Assembly: GCA_910586315.1 (NCBI GenBank)
Contig: CAJUIP010000007.1
Location: 1 to 64,000, forward strand
DNA from: an uncultured Lachnospiraceae bacterium
GTDB taxonomy: Bacteria; Bacillota; Clostridia; Lachnospirales; Lachnospiraceae
Length of the DNA: 64,000 bases
Reading direction: 5' to 3'
How positions within the stretch are numbered: position 1 is the stretch's first letter; each line of letters begins with the position of its first letter. A program made the position numbers and the translations under genes. The notes below the pieces were generated by a model. The model worked only from the letters and a program-made list of their open reading frames with translations, was not told the origin of the DNA and searched no databases. Shown piece by piece: positions 42,638 through 54,208 of this stretch.

Positions 42638-45600
42638 ATGAAACAGCTATGGAAGAAAGGAAAGAGAAAACTTTCCGGGTTAATGGCAGCGGTGATTTTT
42701 CTGTCATCAGTCAGAATTACAATTCCCGCCCAGGCATCGGATATCTGGCCGCAGAAAGCGACAGCGCCTTATTTTTGTATAGATGGCGGAAAAGGATGGA
42801 AGACAGTGGACCGGTATGACAACTACAAATATGATACACTGCCCTCTCCGCTTACGGTGACGCAGACGAAACGGCTTTTCTGGGCCTATCCCTCCAACTG
42901 GCAGGCTTTAAAGCAGGCGGCGCAGAAATATGATCCGGCGCTTTACGCACAGATTGCTTCCACATTATCAGGGCCCAATACAGTAAAAAAGGTCAAGGAC
43001 AGTGGGACGTCAAAGTTCGCCTGGGTGGCGGATAATCCGGAAATTGAGGCGCGGGCCATTGCCGCTATGGAACAGGCTTCTGCGGAGGGAACGGGAACAG
43101 GAAAAGAGGCGCCGGAGGCTATAAGAGAGGCCACATCAGAAGAAAAGGCAGTATCGTTTACGGTACTGCCCTTCTCCGATGGGCCGGGAGCTTTAGATAC
43201 GGAATTTGTTCTGGGGAGTGAATTTATCCGGGATATTGCGAAGATTGAACCCCAGAGCGTCTGGGATAATGGATCCACCGGAGGAAACGTGGGCTGGCTG
43301 GACGCGTCTCAGGACAAAAACATTGCAAAGTCCGCTATGGGTGAAAACCTTTACGAGATTACCTGGAGCGGTGACTCCATAAAGATACATAACAATGGTT
43401 CGGCGGTGGCCAATGAAAATGCGGTGGGTAGTACCATGTCGGAGGAGGAAAAATACAATAAAACCATAGTGCGGTATAAGATTACCATGCGCGGAAACTC
43501 TGGCTGGTATACAGAGGGGAGCTGGAATGACGACTATCTCCACCAATGGATGGATTTTAAGGCATGCGTCAATGCGCCGGATCACCAGAGGCTTTACAAG
43601 GCGGATATCCGGATTGCTCCGTCGGACATGGTTTTTTATCTGGTTATCAGCCAGGACGGAACGGGGGACAGTCCGCCGCCGGGATATGGAAGTGACGACC
43701 CTGAGCTTACCTTTTGCGTCTACAGGCATGAGGAGACCTTTGAATCCCACTATAATGTGAAGCTTAAGAAGCTGGATGATGAGACAGGAATGCCGCTTAA
43801 GGGAAGCCAGTTTTATCTCTATGAGCAGTTTGAGGATTGGGCTCTTCTGGAAGAGGATGAAACCGATGCCGGACTTTCCGGAGAGAAGATAAGTTTTTCA
43901 CCATGGGAGGGGTTTCAGGTATTTTCGGAAGGTACCACGGATGAAAATGGAATGCTCACCCATACGGATACCAGAAGATATGAATATTCCAAGACGTATT
44001 GTGACGGACACGGGATACCTCAGTGGGCCCAGATGCCGGAGGCCGAAGGAGACGGGGAGTCTGATGGGGAAATGGAGATTGATGAGGCCAGCATAGAGCA
44101 GACGAAGGACAAGAACCGGGCGGCAGCTCAGGCGTGGGTAGATCTGGTGGAGGCATGTGAGCAGGAGGCAGCAGCCGGAGGAGGAACGCATTTTCACTGG
44201 ATGCAGGATGAGAACGCATATGAGGAGGTAAGCCACATACTGGAAAGCGGAGGCCTGGAGGACGCCGATTTCCAAAGCAGGGAGGAAACAGATGAAGATA
44301 CGGATTTGGAAATTTCAGGAGACAATGCATTTGAAAGCTCCGGGTGCAAGGCAGACTGCGAGGAAACTTATGAGAAGTTTACCGGATTGAGATTCACATA
44401 TACATGGAAGGAAATTCAGGCCAGAACAGGATATATACTCCATGATCTTCATCCGGATGATCTTCCTATTGAGCTGGTAACCACCACATCGTCGGAAGCG
44501 GGAGCGAAAGCCGTTTCTGCAAAGGGGAGCAGCCGGGATATTCAGGAAAATATCTGGTATTCCGGAAATAAGGACGTCATGGGGGCGCAAAACGGCGAGG
44601 ACAAGAGGAATGAGGAAACTGCGGGAGGCGCAGGATGGCCTATTCAGGCAGCATCCCTTTTTGCAGAACGGACGACGGCCGCATTTCCGGCCCCGGCTGC
44701 AAGCTTCGATATGGGTTCCGCAGCGCCCGATGTCATTGCCACAGATTCTAATGCTACTGCCGCAGGTTCCAGGGCTGTTGCCACAGACGCAAATGCGTCT
44801 TTCCCGTGGGAAAGACTTGTGCAGATATTCTCTCTGCGGGGGATGAAGGTCTCTGGAGAAGACAGTGACGATAGTGATGACAGCGACTGGGAAGAAAGCG
44901 GAGGAGGGGATTTTAATTCCTATCTGGATATGGCAAAAGCGGACGGAATCCGGCATCTGGAGACCGGGAAATCCGATCTTTTTTCTCACAACAGGAATGT
45001 AGAGAGCGGTATTGATTTCTGGGAGGTCCGTGATCACAGAACAGAAGGAAGAATCCATATGAACAAAAGAGATCTGGATTTGTATAAAAAGGAAGGGGAC
45101 AGCTATTCCTCTTATGGAGACACAGAGGGAGACGGAACCCTGGAGGGGGCTGTTTATGGTTTGTTTGCCGCTGAGGATCTTGTGCATCCCGATGCGGAAC
45201 TGACACAAAATGGGAGCCTGACCAATACGGGTGTCGTTTACCATAAAAATGATCTGGCAGCCACGGCGGTGACAGACAAAAACGGGGATGCCGATTTTCT
45301 GGTTTATACAAAAGCGCCGGGAATGACGTACAGTTATGAGACCGGCTGCCCGGTAAAACGAACAGATATGGACTGGACCGGGCCGGAAAACCTGTATGGC
45401 CAAAACCAGAAGGAGAATGGAAATTACTGGATTGGGCGTCCGCTGCTCCTTGGAAGTTATTACATAAAAGAATTATCCAGAAGCGAGGGATATGAGCTTT
45501 CTGTAAATGGAATTTCACGGGAATGGACCAATGCGGGAGCTGGATTTGAAACGCCGCCGCACATTGGTTCGGCAAGCGGAACCGCTGTGGTTTCTCTTCC

Positions 45601-48600
45601 GGAAATTTCGGCTTCGATGGAGGGAGACAATGGTACGGGTACCGGATATGACCAGTTCCCCTTTTCTATTACCTCTTCAGAAACAGTAAATTCTGTTTTG
45701 GGAACGGAGGGATACGGGATTATTGTGTCGGGATTCCCAAAGGATACAGAATTTTACCGTGTGGATTCCGGAGAGAAGGAGGTAACCGGCTCCCATGTGA
45801 CGGGAACTGTGGAGGTGCCGGTAAAGGACAAGAACGGAAACCAGGTCTGGAAGCAGGCGGAAAGTGACAGAAGCAATGTGAGATATAAACCGGAATATGA
45901 CGAAAAAGGAAACCTTACAGGGCAGATTCCCTTAAGCCGCGTGGAATGGCAAATATCAAAGGCAGAGCAGGTCCCTGAAAGTGCACTTATGAAGTTAGAA
46001 CGTCTGGAGCTGGAACCAGATGAGCCGATACTTCAGGAAAAGATTAAGGACCATGATTTGTCGGACGAAACCGACGCCGCATTCCTATACATAAAGGCAG
46101 AGGTGGAGCGGATTTTAAAGGAAAATGGTTATGAAATTCCTGTGGACTGGAAAGGCATGTGCTCTTCTGAGGATGCTCCGGTTTACAGCCGTGGTGTGAA
46201 AAAAGGACAGCCGGATCTGTATGGGATGACAGCAGCTCCGGGTACGGCGGCAGTAAAAACTGTGTATGGAGCGGCAGTTGTACCGCTTTCTCTTAAAAAT
46301 ATTGGGACAGATATCTCGGTTAATGATATGATGACGGAAATTTTCACCTGGTATCAGAACAATCCACAGTGGAGCTTTGGCGGAATTGACGCGGTGAAGA
46401 AAGAAGGAGATACCTACACAGTGGTTTTATATGCCGGCGCGTCCATAAGGGGAAGCCGGAGGTTTTTCACTATGAAAGTGAAGAACGGAAAACGGGAGGT
46501 GGATAGAGTATATTCGGTTCTAGAAAATCCCAAAACCCTCCGTTGGGAATATCAGGAATATGCGTCATCCGGTGAATACCAGTATTTTGTAGAGCGGCAG
46601 TATTACATGGGAAGCCAGGGGGAAAAGAGGTACTACATTGATGTGACATTGACCCCGGCGGTTATGATGACCCCGGATGGGAAAATCCAGAAGATTAGTC
46701 ATCAGGTCATGGTGTATCACTCAAAAGGGGAAGAAATCGTAGATTACCTGGAGGGCGACAGGAGCCATGGATACAGAGTACCTCTGACCAGGACGGAAGA
46801 CAAAATGGAAATTACCACGGAAATGGAATTGACGGAGACGGATGTACTGCTTACAGAGGTGACATATGATGTCGGTACAGGGAATTACAAAATCCAGGTA
46901 AAGGCAAAGGGAACAGACAGCTATGGGAAGAAATTTACGGATGAAAATGGAAGTCTGTCGCTTTCGTTTATGGCCAAACTGCCTGAAAAGCAGGTGGTAC
47001 TGTCAGAAGAAGATATGAAGCAGCTGGGGAACGGAAATGTATATGGATATCAGGCAGGGGATGTCATCGGATATGCAGAATATCTGATGCGGTTTGGCGG
47101 CGCTTCTCTTTGCGCGTCTGTGAATGTCAAAGACAATGCTTCCGATACCTATATTGCCACGAAACCGTTGATTTACCGCGGGCAGAATAAGATTAGTGAA
47201 GACGGTGGCTCCCAACATGCGCCGGTTCAGGTTCTGGAACGGCCGATTAAACAAAAAATCAAAGTATTTAAGGATGTCATGGAGGGGGAAGCTATTGGAA
47301 ATTTCCGGTTTAAGCTCTATTTAAAATCCAATCTTGAGCGGCTGTTCTGCGAGGAGGACGGGACCATAGTTTGGATAGATAAGGACGGACAGCAGGTAGA
47401 TGCAGAGAGGTATCATCAGGACTTCCCGGAGTTGGTTCAAAAGCTGTATACGAAGGAGACGAAAAGAAGGATTCTGGAGACGATGCCTGCGAAAATAGAG
47501 AATGGAGCAGAGGGAACGTCAGACATAGAGCTTTACAATTATGAGAAGTTTTTTCATGGAATCCAGGTGGCCAATACAGATAAATGGAAAAGGGAATCGG
47601 AACTTTTCAATTCTTCTTTTAAGCCATTTACACAGGGCCTGTATACGGGGATAGAAAATACAGGAAACAGTTCCGACGAGGCGAGAGAAAACGCCAGACG
47701 TTCCGATGCGGTACGCCAATTTGCCGTTACCTGGTATTTGAAAGAGCATATGGGGACGGAGGAATCGGCGTCATATACGGATGAGCGGTATGATAAAGCT
47801 TTATATGCGGCAATTCTGGAGGCGGAGAACTATTTAAAACCGTTTTTTCTCTACGATTTAGACTCTCTTTATGCCATTTCCTGGGATACGGAAAAAGGCG
47901 GCGGCATTGATAAGGATATGACGACACTGGCCGCAGGCCGCGTAAAGCAAAATGGAGAGAAGGCGGAGTATTTCTACGGAATTTCCCCGTATCTGCCATA
48001 TGGGGATTATGTGCTGGCGGAGCAGCAGCCCTTCAAGGCCCAGTGGATGGATTATGAAAACAGGCACTATGAGATCGATACTCCGAAAGAGATTTCTCTT
48101 CCGTCTGTTTATGAAAAAGAGAAAGAGGGCATTCTTCCGGGGGCGTATGCAAAGGCATACAGATATCTGAAATCGGATACGCCGATCCGCCTGGCGGAAA
48201 AATATTTCATTCGTTTTAATGAAGAATGGAGTGAAAATCATACAGAACCAGAGCGGGAATATGTGGTTCGCTGTCATAATTGTGACGGGGATTTTGAAGT
48301 GTATCCATACGGTTTGTCGCCGGATAAGGCAAAACTTTATCTGACACCTTATGGGAATCCGGAAGTTTCGGCTTACTATCACTATAATTCCATCAGTGAG
48401 CAGGGCTCCATAGAAAACCAGGTATTATTTGAAGGAGGAGAGAGCGGGGAGGAGAATGGAAGGGGTCTGTACCTAAAAGACGGGGTATTCGCAATGACCG
48501 GGATAAAAATTGCCTACGACGGAAGATATGCTCCCATGCTGGTGCCATGGACTGTAATAGAACCAGAGAAGATAGAAGAGGTGGAAGGCTTCGCATGCCA

Positions 48601-51600
48601 GACATTTTTAAACCGGCTTTACCGGGCAAAGATTCGTTTGGAAAAGCTGGATGCAGAGACCGGGGAACCAATCCTTCATGAGGGCGCTGTATTTGCTTTT
48701 TATGCAGCAGAACGAAATGAGGAAAAGGATGGGGACGGATCTGTAAAGAGATATGAAAAGGACACAGTCATAGCCGGAAGCAGACAGTTTTTGGAGGCCA
48801 TGGGTGCAAAAAACATTACGCCGTTTGCACGGACATGGGATAGATTGCGAACTGCCGGATCTGCTTTTTATGGAACAGTTCCGGCAGGAACTCCCATATG
48901 CAGGGAAGAAGACATAATTGTTTTTTATGATGGGACCGGAATTGAGACAGGAAAGCATTTGGGACTTACTACGATTTATGATGGAGAACAGGGAGTGTAT
49001 CAGACAGCGGGATACGCAGAGACGCCGCAGCCTTTAAAGGCAGGCGTTTATGTCCTGGCAGAGCTTAAGCCGCCTGCCGGATATGTGAGGAGCAATCCGA
49101 TTCCCGTGGAGGTATACAGTGATGCTGTTTCTTATTATCCGAACGGAGAACTGGAGAAAGCGGCAGCCGTTCTCTATACATATGAACAAAAGCCGGATGG
49201 AAATAAGCCGGAGGATAAGCTGGAAACTGCCAGGATTTATGTGAATGACACGGCAACCAGCCTGGAGATTTCTAAGATAAAAACGGGTGTTTCCTATGGA
49301 GGCATGAAGGTGTCAGGACGAGTGGAGGGAAGTCTTTCCGCCCTCCGGACAATGTACGGACTGGAGAATCTGGAACTGGGTTACAATAGCCTTGGAACTT
49401 ATCTGGGCTTTGGCTGGAAGAAGGGAACTCTGGAGTATCTGGAAGGGCGAAAGGCGGCCGGGGAGCCGGTCGAAATCGTATACGAAAACGGGGTTTTCCA
49501 GGGATATGGATATATAATGAGAGAGCTGGAAACAGCGGACCATGAAAACCGGTATGTGGCCGGGGCTCATATGGCTCTTTATGAAGCCATAGAAGTGCGC
49601 CCCTCCGGGGACCGTGAAGACTATGCGCTGGAAGGCCTGGAAATTATCCGGGACCGAAACGGAATGGTACTGGATGCTATTGTAAAAGAGGGATATGCCG
49701 GGAAAACAGTAAAATTCTGTAAAGAAGATGAAGAATGGAAGGTTAAAGAAGAGGAACGACAGGACACATCTGTGCTGTTTTATGACCTTAGAGGAATGAA
49801 AGTACTGTATAAGGATGAAGACGGAACCCTTTTTGGATATGGAAAAAACGGAGAGAGGAGAAGAATCACCTTTGACACAGGCTCTGTTTATGCCATAAAG
49901 GGCGGACGTCCCGTCCTGGAACTGGCGGGGGGAGACCTCGCAAAAGCGGTTTATGACGAGAAGGCAGGGGCTTTTACCAGACTGGATGAGAATACAGTAA
50001 TTTATCATCTGGATGAAGATTTGTGCCGGGATGCCCAGGTGGACGGATATACAGGACTGGCATATGTGGAAAAGTCCGGGAGAGGGCCTCTTGGGCAGGA
50101 AGAGGGGCACTTTTATGTCTGGCCAGTAAAAATCTTTAAAGATCAATATGGAAATGTCATAAAAAGAGAGAAGATTCTGACTGGAAGACCAGGAGAAGTG
50201 AATGCAGGGACAAAAGAAGCTTACATTACAGGAACCTGGGATCCGGTTTCCGGGAAGTTTAAAAAGATATTGAAGCCGGAATATGATATTTTTGGCATGG
50301 TTCGATATTATACCGGAAATGGAGAAGCTTATAAAAAGGGAAAGGAGGTGTACGACAGGGATGGCGACTATCTGGGATACGTCTTCGATGATCTTCTGGA
50401 ATCTTATAACAGAGCAGCATATATAATATTAAACCATGAGAAGCTGTATTCTGACAGAGTATCAGTAGAGCACAGGAACGGAGAGGCATGGATCATACCA
50501 AATGTCTGGATATCGGGAGAAAAAGCGCCTCAGGACCCCTCCAATGAAGAAATGACCTGGGGGCAGGAGGATCTTTTACGGCGCGTGGTTCCGGGAACAT
50601 ACATTATGGAAGAGCTCAAAGCTCCGAAAGGGTATGTGCGGGCCCTGCCGGTGGCTGTCTGTGTGGAGGAAAAGGAAGGAATCCAGAGAGTTTCCATGGT
50701 CGATGAAAAAATCAAAGTGGAAATTCTGAAGGTGGATGCTGCGGATACCTATTGCTTATCAGTAATGGAAAATGAAACGGGAGCAGAGCCGCAGCGGAAG
50801 ACGGAAGGAAAAGGAGCCTATACCAACGGCGCCATAGAAGGAGTGAAGCTGGCACTATACCGGGCAAACCGAATATATACTTCTGATTATGCAAAATACC
50901 CCAAAGGATATTATCTGTGTAAAGCTGAGGAGACACCCGCCTGTTGGGAAGTAGAAAATCCTGTGGATAACAGTCCTGTCAAAGTACAGGCCGTGTGGAT
51001 AACAGACAAAATCCCTGAATATTTTGAGGGAATTCCCGCTGGTGACTATATACTGGAAGAATTGGATACGCCAAAAGGATATATCCCGGAGCGTATGGAA
51101 ATTACAGTGAAGCCCACATCAGAGCTCCAGAGCTTTGTGCTGAAAAATGACCATACAAAGCTGGAAATTTTTAAGTACGAAAGGGACGTGGAAGGAAATA
51201 AAAGGCCATTGGCGTATCCATATGAAGCAGAGCTTACCCTGTATCCGGCCGTTGTGGACGAAAACGGAATGGCGGTGAAAGAGGACGGACAGTATAAATA
51301 TGAGAATGAGGATCCTGTAGACACCTGGGTTTCCAAAGATTATTCGGAATATGAGAATGCAGTTACTAAGGCATATAAAGAAATGTTTTCGGAGTATGGT
51401 AGTACATTTAGGGAGTTTTCATGGAAGACTTCAGCAGGGGATAAGGATAAAAGAGCAGGCGCCAGGCTTTTGAAAAGTCATTCTACAGGGAATGGAGAAA
51501 CTACAACCCAAATATGGATGATGGAAGATGAAAGCCGGATGAGGGTGACGGCCGCCGGCACGGACGGGCGGGGAAAAACAGATGAGTCGGGTAAACCGGA

Positions 51601-54208
51601 AATAACATACGAATTTCAGTTCCATTATAAAGAAAGGGGCTGGGAGGGTGCCACAGATATGGTGAGCTATGATACAGAAGGCGGGATTCACCGGATAGAT
51701 AAGATTCCGGAAGGAAACTACATTCTTGTAGAGACAAAGACACCGGGAGGATACCAAACGGCCGAGCCGATGTTAATCAAAGTGGAGCGAGATAAATCTG
51801 TAAAACGGTATTCCATGGAAAACCATCCTCAGAATGTGTATGTAGATAAGACCGACGAAAATGGGAACCAGATTTCCGGAGCGGAACTGGAACTGTACCG
51901 GGCGGATAAAAATGGATGCTTTACAAGGCAGGAGGAATACCTGATTGACCGCTGGATTTCTGGAATGGATGGCGTGTACACGCCGGATGATTTGGCAGAG
52001 GGAAGCATTCCCAAAGGGTATGGAACGGGCGACCAGCGTCTTCACAGGCTGCCGCCTGTCTCAGAGGGAATCTGCTATCTGGCAGAAAAAAGAGCGCCTG
52101 ATTATTGTGTGACTATGGAACCGCTGCTGATAAAATTTCATGGCACTATGGAACCAGTGATCCGTGCCGTGAATCATCCGGCACAGGGACGGCTTGTGAT
52201 TGAAAAGCAGGATGCACAGTGGCATGGAAAAAAACTTTCAGGCGCCTGGTTTGAGGTGAAAAATAAAGAAACAGGGGCGGTGATACATATAGAGACCGAT
52301 GAGGAAGGTGTGGCCGTGTCGCCGGAACTTCCGGCAGGTGTCAGGGACGCATCTGGAAAAATTCGTCCTTACGAATATCAGGTCAGGGAAGTACAGGCCC
52401 CGGATGGATACAGAAGGAATCTGACGGTATGGCATTTCCGGTTTGAGAACAGCAATCAGGCCACAATTTTTCATCATTTACAGGTGGAAAATGAAGAAAC
52501 CAATTTACAGTTTTCAAAGAGTAATTTCCAAACGGGCCATTTTGTTTCCGGAGCCAGTCTGGCCATTTACGGGACCAGAGTAGAGCAAGGGGCATACGTA
52601 TTGGATGGTCCTGCCATAGAAACGTGGATTTCCGGCGATACCCCGCATCTGGTGACAGGAAAACTGTCCGGAAACCAAACGTACGCACTGGTAGAAGAAA
52701 AAGCTCCATCGGGCTTTTCCATTTCACCTCCGGTATTGTTCACAGTATCTGAAGATGGAAGAAGAATTGTAGGAATAACAGAAAATTTCAGGAAAATACA
52801 AATTACATATCAAGATGCGGGGGAGCAGATTGCGTCTGTTTCTGTAATGGGACGCAGGGCTTTAAGAGCCTCATACAGTCTGTGGAAAGATGGAAAGGAG
52901 ATGGGTTACAGCAATTTATCAGAGGTACCGGAAGGAGAGATTGTGTCGATCCGGGAAAACCTTACATTTTCAGACGGAGAAAACATGTTGGCAGGAACAG
53001 AAACATTCCGCGTATTCCAAAAGGATCAGAGGAAAGAACAGCTTCATGGACGCATGCCGGTAAGAACAGAATATGCGTTTAGAAATGAGAACGGACAGAT
53101 TTTTGCCAGCTGGACAGTCAACGATGACAATATTTTATACCAGGTGTCTAACGGTGAAGACGAAGAAGGAGAGCTGTGCTTTTCTCCTGGAAAAACTTAT
53201 TATCTGGAAGAGACCATTGTGTTTGATGACGACAGCCGTCTGCTGACAGGAAGAACCTCCATTCTTACGGGAACAGAAGGGCAGGTGGAGACCGTAGATC
53301 TGGCGGACCGGGAAAAGGAGGTACGAATCAGAAAAACGGATTTCGCCACGGAAAGGGAGCTTCCCGGGGCCGTTCTTACAATCAGGACTCCGGATGGAGA
53401 GGTCTTGACACAATGGACTTCGGATAGCTCGGAACATGAGATTATCGGGCTTTTGGAGCCAGGAAAAACATATATTCTGGAGGAAACCATGGCGGCAGAG
53501 GGATTTGCATATGCGGAGGAAATTATGTTTACGCTCAGTGAAAACGGCTGTGCAGAAAAAATAAAAATGGAGGACAAGCCAACCTGTGTGGAAATAAAGA
53601 AGACAGACATGGCGACGGGAAAAGAGCTTCCCGGGGCCAGAATGGTTTTGAAAACCAGAGAAGGAACGGTTGTAGATCAGTGGATTTCCGAAACAATTCC
53701 ACATGTGATAAAAGGAAAGCTGACAGCAGGGGAGACATATGTGCTCATTGAGGAAACGGCGCCGGAGGGGTATTTGACAGCAGAAGAGGTTGTGTTTACG
53801 GTTTCCATGGACGGAAGTGTGGACCGGGTTATCATGCAGGATAAAAGAGAGGAGCCCGAGATACCGGACGAGCCGGACAAGCCGGATGAGCCAGACAAGC
53901 CGGACAAACCAGACAAGCCGGACAAGCCAGACAAGCCGGATGAGCCGGAGGAACCTGAGATACCGAATAAGCCTGAAGCACCAAAAGAACCTCAGAAATC
54001 AGAAAGAAAGCTGGGAAAAGTTACAGCAAGATACCAGCCGGATGTAGAAGGCCGGGCAGTGGTCCATGTGGACGCTTCCGGACGGTTCCGAAAACAGATA
54101 CCAAAAACTGGCGACGAAGGAAGTCCCTGGCTGTATGTATTGGTCATTTCCTTTTTTGCATTGGGAATTTTAACTATCATAATAAGGGGGAAGAGACGTG
54201 GTAAATAG
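42638..54208 (+). CDS. Giant SpaA/Cna-B-type LPXTG-like surface adhesin
   Basis: 3856 residues, the largest gene in the window. It has a signal peptide (about 1-33, cut near AQA|SD). An N-terminal region with Cys47 in PYFCIDGG follows, then a long region with many collagen-binding-B/SpaA-like modules; about ten are recognisable by strands such as VKLKKLDDETG, IRLEKLDAETG, VYVDKTDENGN, VRIRKTDFATE and VEIKKTDMATG, each ending in an EE-x-APxGY-type strand. A Pro-Asp-Lys repeat (about 3742-3790) spans the wall. The sorting signal IPKTG is at 3821-3825, before a membrane helix and basic tail. Cna-B domains often form isopeptide bonds. No sortase is in the window. The start follows GGAGAGGAG. Confidence 0.9.
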   Translation: MKQLWKKGKRKLSGLMAAVIFLSSVRITIPAQASDIWPQKATAPYFCIDGGKGWKTVDRYDNYKYDTLPSPLTVTQTKRLFWAYPSNWQALKQAAQKYDPALYAQIASTLSGPNTVKKVKDSGTSKFAWVADNPEIEARAIAAMEQASAEGTGTGKEAPEAIREATSEEKAVSFTVLPFSDGPGALDTEFVLGSEFIRDIAKIEPQSVWDNGSTGGNVGWLDASQDKNIAKSAMGENLYEITWSGDSIKIHNNGSAVANENAVGSTMSEEEKYNKTIVRYKITMRGNSGWYTEGSWNDDYLHQWMDFKACVNAPDHQRLYKADIRIAPSDMVFYLVISQDGTGDSPPPGYGSDDPELTFCVYRHEETFESHYNVKLKKLDDETGMPLKGSQFYLYEQFEDWALLEEDETDAGLSGEKISFSPWEGFQVFSEGTTDENGMLTHTDTRRYEYSKTYCDGHGIPQWAQMPEAEGDGESDGEMEIDEASIEQTKDKNRAAAQAWVDLVEACEQEAAAGGGTHFHWMQDENAYEEVSHILESGGLEDADFQSREETDEDTDLEISGDNAFESSGCKADCEETYEKFTGLRFTYTWKEIQARTGYILHDLHPDDLPIELVTTTSSEAGAKAVSAKGSSRDIQENIWYSGNKDVMGAQNGEDKRNEETAGGAGWPIQAASLFAERTTAAFPAPAASFDMGSAAPDVIATDSNATAAGSRAVATDANASFPWERLVQIFSLRGMKVSGEDSDDSDDSDWEESGGGDFNSYLDMAKADGIRHLETGKSDLFSHNRNVESGIDFWEVRDHRTEGRIHMNKRDLDLYKKEGDSYSSYGDTEGDGTLEGAVYGLFAAEDLVHPDAELTQNGSLTNTGVVYHKNDLAATAVTDKNGDADFLVYTKAPGMTYSYETGCPVKRTDMDWTGPENLYGQNQKENGNYWIGRPLLLGSYYIKELSRSEGYELSVNGISREWTNAGAGFETPPHIGSASGTAVVSLPEISASMEGDNGTGTGYDQFPFSITSSETVNSVLGTEGYGIIVSGFPKDTEFYRVDSGEKEVTGSHVTGTVEVPVKDKNGNQVWKQAESDRSNVRYKPEYDEKGNLTGQIPLSRVEWQISKAEQVPESALMKLERLELEPDEPILQEKIKDHDLSDETDAAFLYIKAEVERILKENGYEIPVDWKGMCSSEDAPVYSRGVKKGQPDLYGMTAAPGTAAVKTVYGAAVVPLSLKNIGTDISVNDMMTEIFTWYQNNPQWSFGGIDAVKKEGDTYTVVLYAGASIRGSRRFFTMKVKNGKREVDRVYSVLENPKTLRWEYQEYASSGEYQYFVERQYYMGSQGEKRYYIDVTLTPAVMMTPDGKIQKISHQVMVYHSKGEEIVDYLEGDRSHGYRVPLTRTEDKMEITTEMELTETDVLLTEVTYDVGTGNYKIQVKAKGTDSYGKKFTDENGSLSLSFMAKLPEKQVVLSEEDMKQLGNGNVYGYQAGDVIGYAEYLMRFGGASLCASVNVKDNASDTYIATKPLIYRGQNKISEDGGSQHAPVQVLERPIKQKIKVFKDVMEGEAIGNFRFKLYLKSNLERLFCEEDGTIVWIDKDGQQVDAERYHQDFPELVQKLYTKETKRRILETMPAKIENGAEGTSDIELYNYEKFFHGIQVANTDKWKRESELFNSSFKPFTQGLYTGIENTGNSSDEARENARRSDAVRQFAVTWYLKEHMGTEESASYTDERYDKALYAAILEAENYLKPFFLYDLDSLYAISWDTEKGGGIDKDMTTLAAGRVKQNGEKAEYFYGISPYLPYGDYVLAEQQPFKAQWMDYENRHYEIDTPKEISLPSVYEKEKEGILPGAYAKAYRYLKSDTPIRLAEKYFIRFNEEWSENHTEPEREYVVRCHNCDGDFEVYPYGLSPDKAKLYLTPYGNPEVSAYYHYNSISEQGSIENQVLFEGGESGEENGRGLYLKDGVFAMTGIKIAYDGRYAPMLVPWTVIEPEKIEEVEGFACQTFLNRLYRAKIRLEKLDAETGEPILHEGAVFAFYAAERNEEKDGDGSVKRYEKDTVIAGSRQFLEAMGAKNITPFARTWDRLRTAGSAFYGTVPAGTPICREEDIIVFYDGTGIETGKHLGLTTIYDGEQGVYQTAGYAETPQPLKAGVYVLAELKPPAGYVRSNPIPVEVYSDAVSYYPNGELEKAAAVLYTYEQKPDGNKPEDKLETARIYVNDTATSLEISKIKTGVSYGGMKVSGRVEGSLSALRTMYGLENLELGYNSLGTYLGFGWKKGTLEYLEGRKAAGEPVEIVYENGVFQGYGYIMRELETADHENRYVAGAHMALYEAIEVRPSGDREDYALEGLEIIRDRNGMVLDAIVKEGYAGKTVKFCKEDEEWKVKEEERQDTSVLFYDLRGMKVLYKDEDGTLFGYGKNGERRRITFDTGSVYAIKGGRPVLELAGGDLAKAVYDEKAGAFTRLDENTVIYHLDEDLCRDAQVDGYTGLAYVEKSGRGPLGQEEGHFYVWPVKIFKDQYGNVIKREKILTGRPGEVNAGTKEAYITGTWDPVSGKFKKILKPEYDIFGMVRYYTGNGEAYKKGKEVYDRDGDYLGYVFDDLLESYNRAAYIILNHEKLYSDRVSVEHRNGEAWIIPNVWISGEKAPQDPSNEEMTWGQEDLLRRVVPGTYIMEELKAPKGYVRALPVAVCVEEKEGIQRVSMVDEKIKVEILKVDAADTYCLSVMENETGAEPQRKTEGKGAYTNGAIEGVKLALYRANRIYTSDYAKYPKGYYLCKAEETPACWEVENPVDNSPVKVQAVWITDKIPEYFEGIPAGDYILEELDTPKGYIPERMEITVKPTSELQSFVLKNDHTKLEIFKYERDVEGNKRPLAYPYEAELTLYPAVVDENGMAVKEDGQYKYENEDPVDTWVSKDYSEYENAVTKAYKEMFSEYGSTFREFSWKTSAGDKDKRAGARLLKSHSTGNGETTTQIWMMEDESRMRVTAAGTDGRGKTDESGKPEITYEFQFHYKERGWEGATDMVSYDTEGGIHRIDKIPEGNYILVETKTPGGYQTAEPMLIKVERDKSVKRYSMENHPQNVYVDKTDENGNQISGAELELYRADKNGCFTRQEEYLIDRWISGMDGVYTPDDLAEGSIPKGYGTGDQRLHRLPPVSEGICYLAEKRAPDYCVTMEPLLIKFHGTMEPVIRAVNHPAQGRLVIEKQDAQWHGKKLSGAWFEVKNKETGAVIHIETDEEGVAVSPELPAGVRDASGKIRPYEYQVREVQAPDGYRRNLTVWHFRFENSNQATIFHHLQVENEETNLQFSKSNFQTGHFVSGASLAIYGTRVEQGAYVLDGPAIETWISGDTPHLVTGKLSGNQTYALVEEKAPSGFSISPPVLFTVSEDGRRIVGITENFRKIQITYQDAGEQIASVSVMGRRALRASYSLWKDGKEMGYSNLSEVPEGEIVSIRENLTFSDGENMLAGTETFRVFQKDQRKEQLHGRMPVRTEYAFRNENGQIFASWTVNDDNILYQVSNGEDEEGELCFSPGKTYYLEETIVFDDDSRLLTGRTSILTGTEGQVETVDLADREKEVRIRKTDFATERELPGAVLTIRTPDGEVLTQWTSDSSEHEIIGLLEPGKTYILEETMAAEGFAYAEEIMFTLSENGCAEKIKMEDKPTCVEIKKTDMATGKELPGARMVLKTREGTVVDQWISETIPHVIKGKLTAGETYVLIEETAPEGYLTAEEVVFTVSMDGSVDRVIMQDKREEPEIPDEPDKPDEPDKPDKPDKPDKPDKPDEPEEPEIPNKPEAPKEPQKSERKLGKVTARYQPDVEGRAVVHVDASGRFRKQIPKTGDEGSPWLYVLVISFFALGILTIIIRGKRRGK
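53866..53955 (+). repeat. Short-period coding repeat (Pro-Asp-Lys spacer)
   Basis: About 9-base units coding for Lys-Pro-Asp or Glu-Pro-Asp, such as AAGCCGGAC, repeated about ten times with small changes inside the giant adhesin. It encodes the wall-spanning spacer. Such tracts often change length by slippage. Confidence 0.75.

Noticed and set aside
42770..42950. Thioester (TQXA-type) domain at the N-terminus of the giant adhesin
   Set aside because: PYFCIDGG with Cys47 is suggestive, but I found no matching TQxA glutamine motif downstream, so it is not claimed.
53866..53955. Regular short repeats resembling a CRISPR-like or satellite array
   Set aside because: Units are 9 bases, in frame, and encode the Pro-Asp-Lys wall spacer of the giant adhesin. 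There are no spacers and no cas genes.
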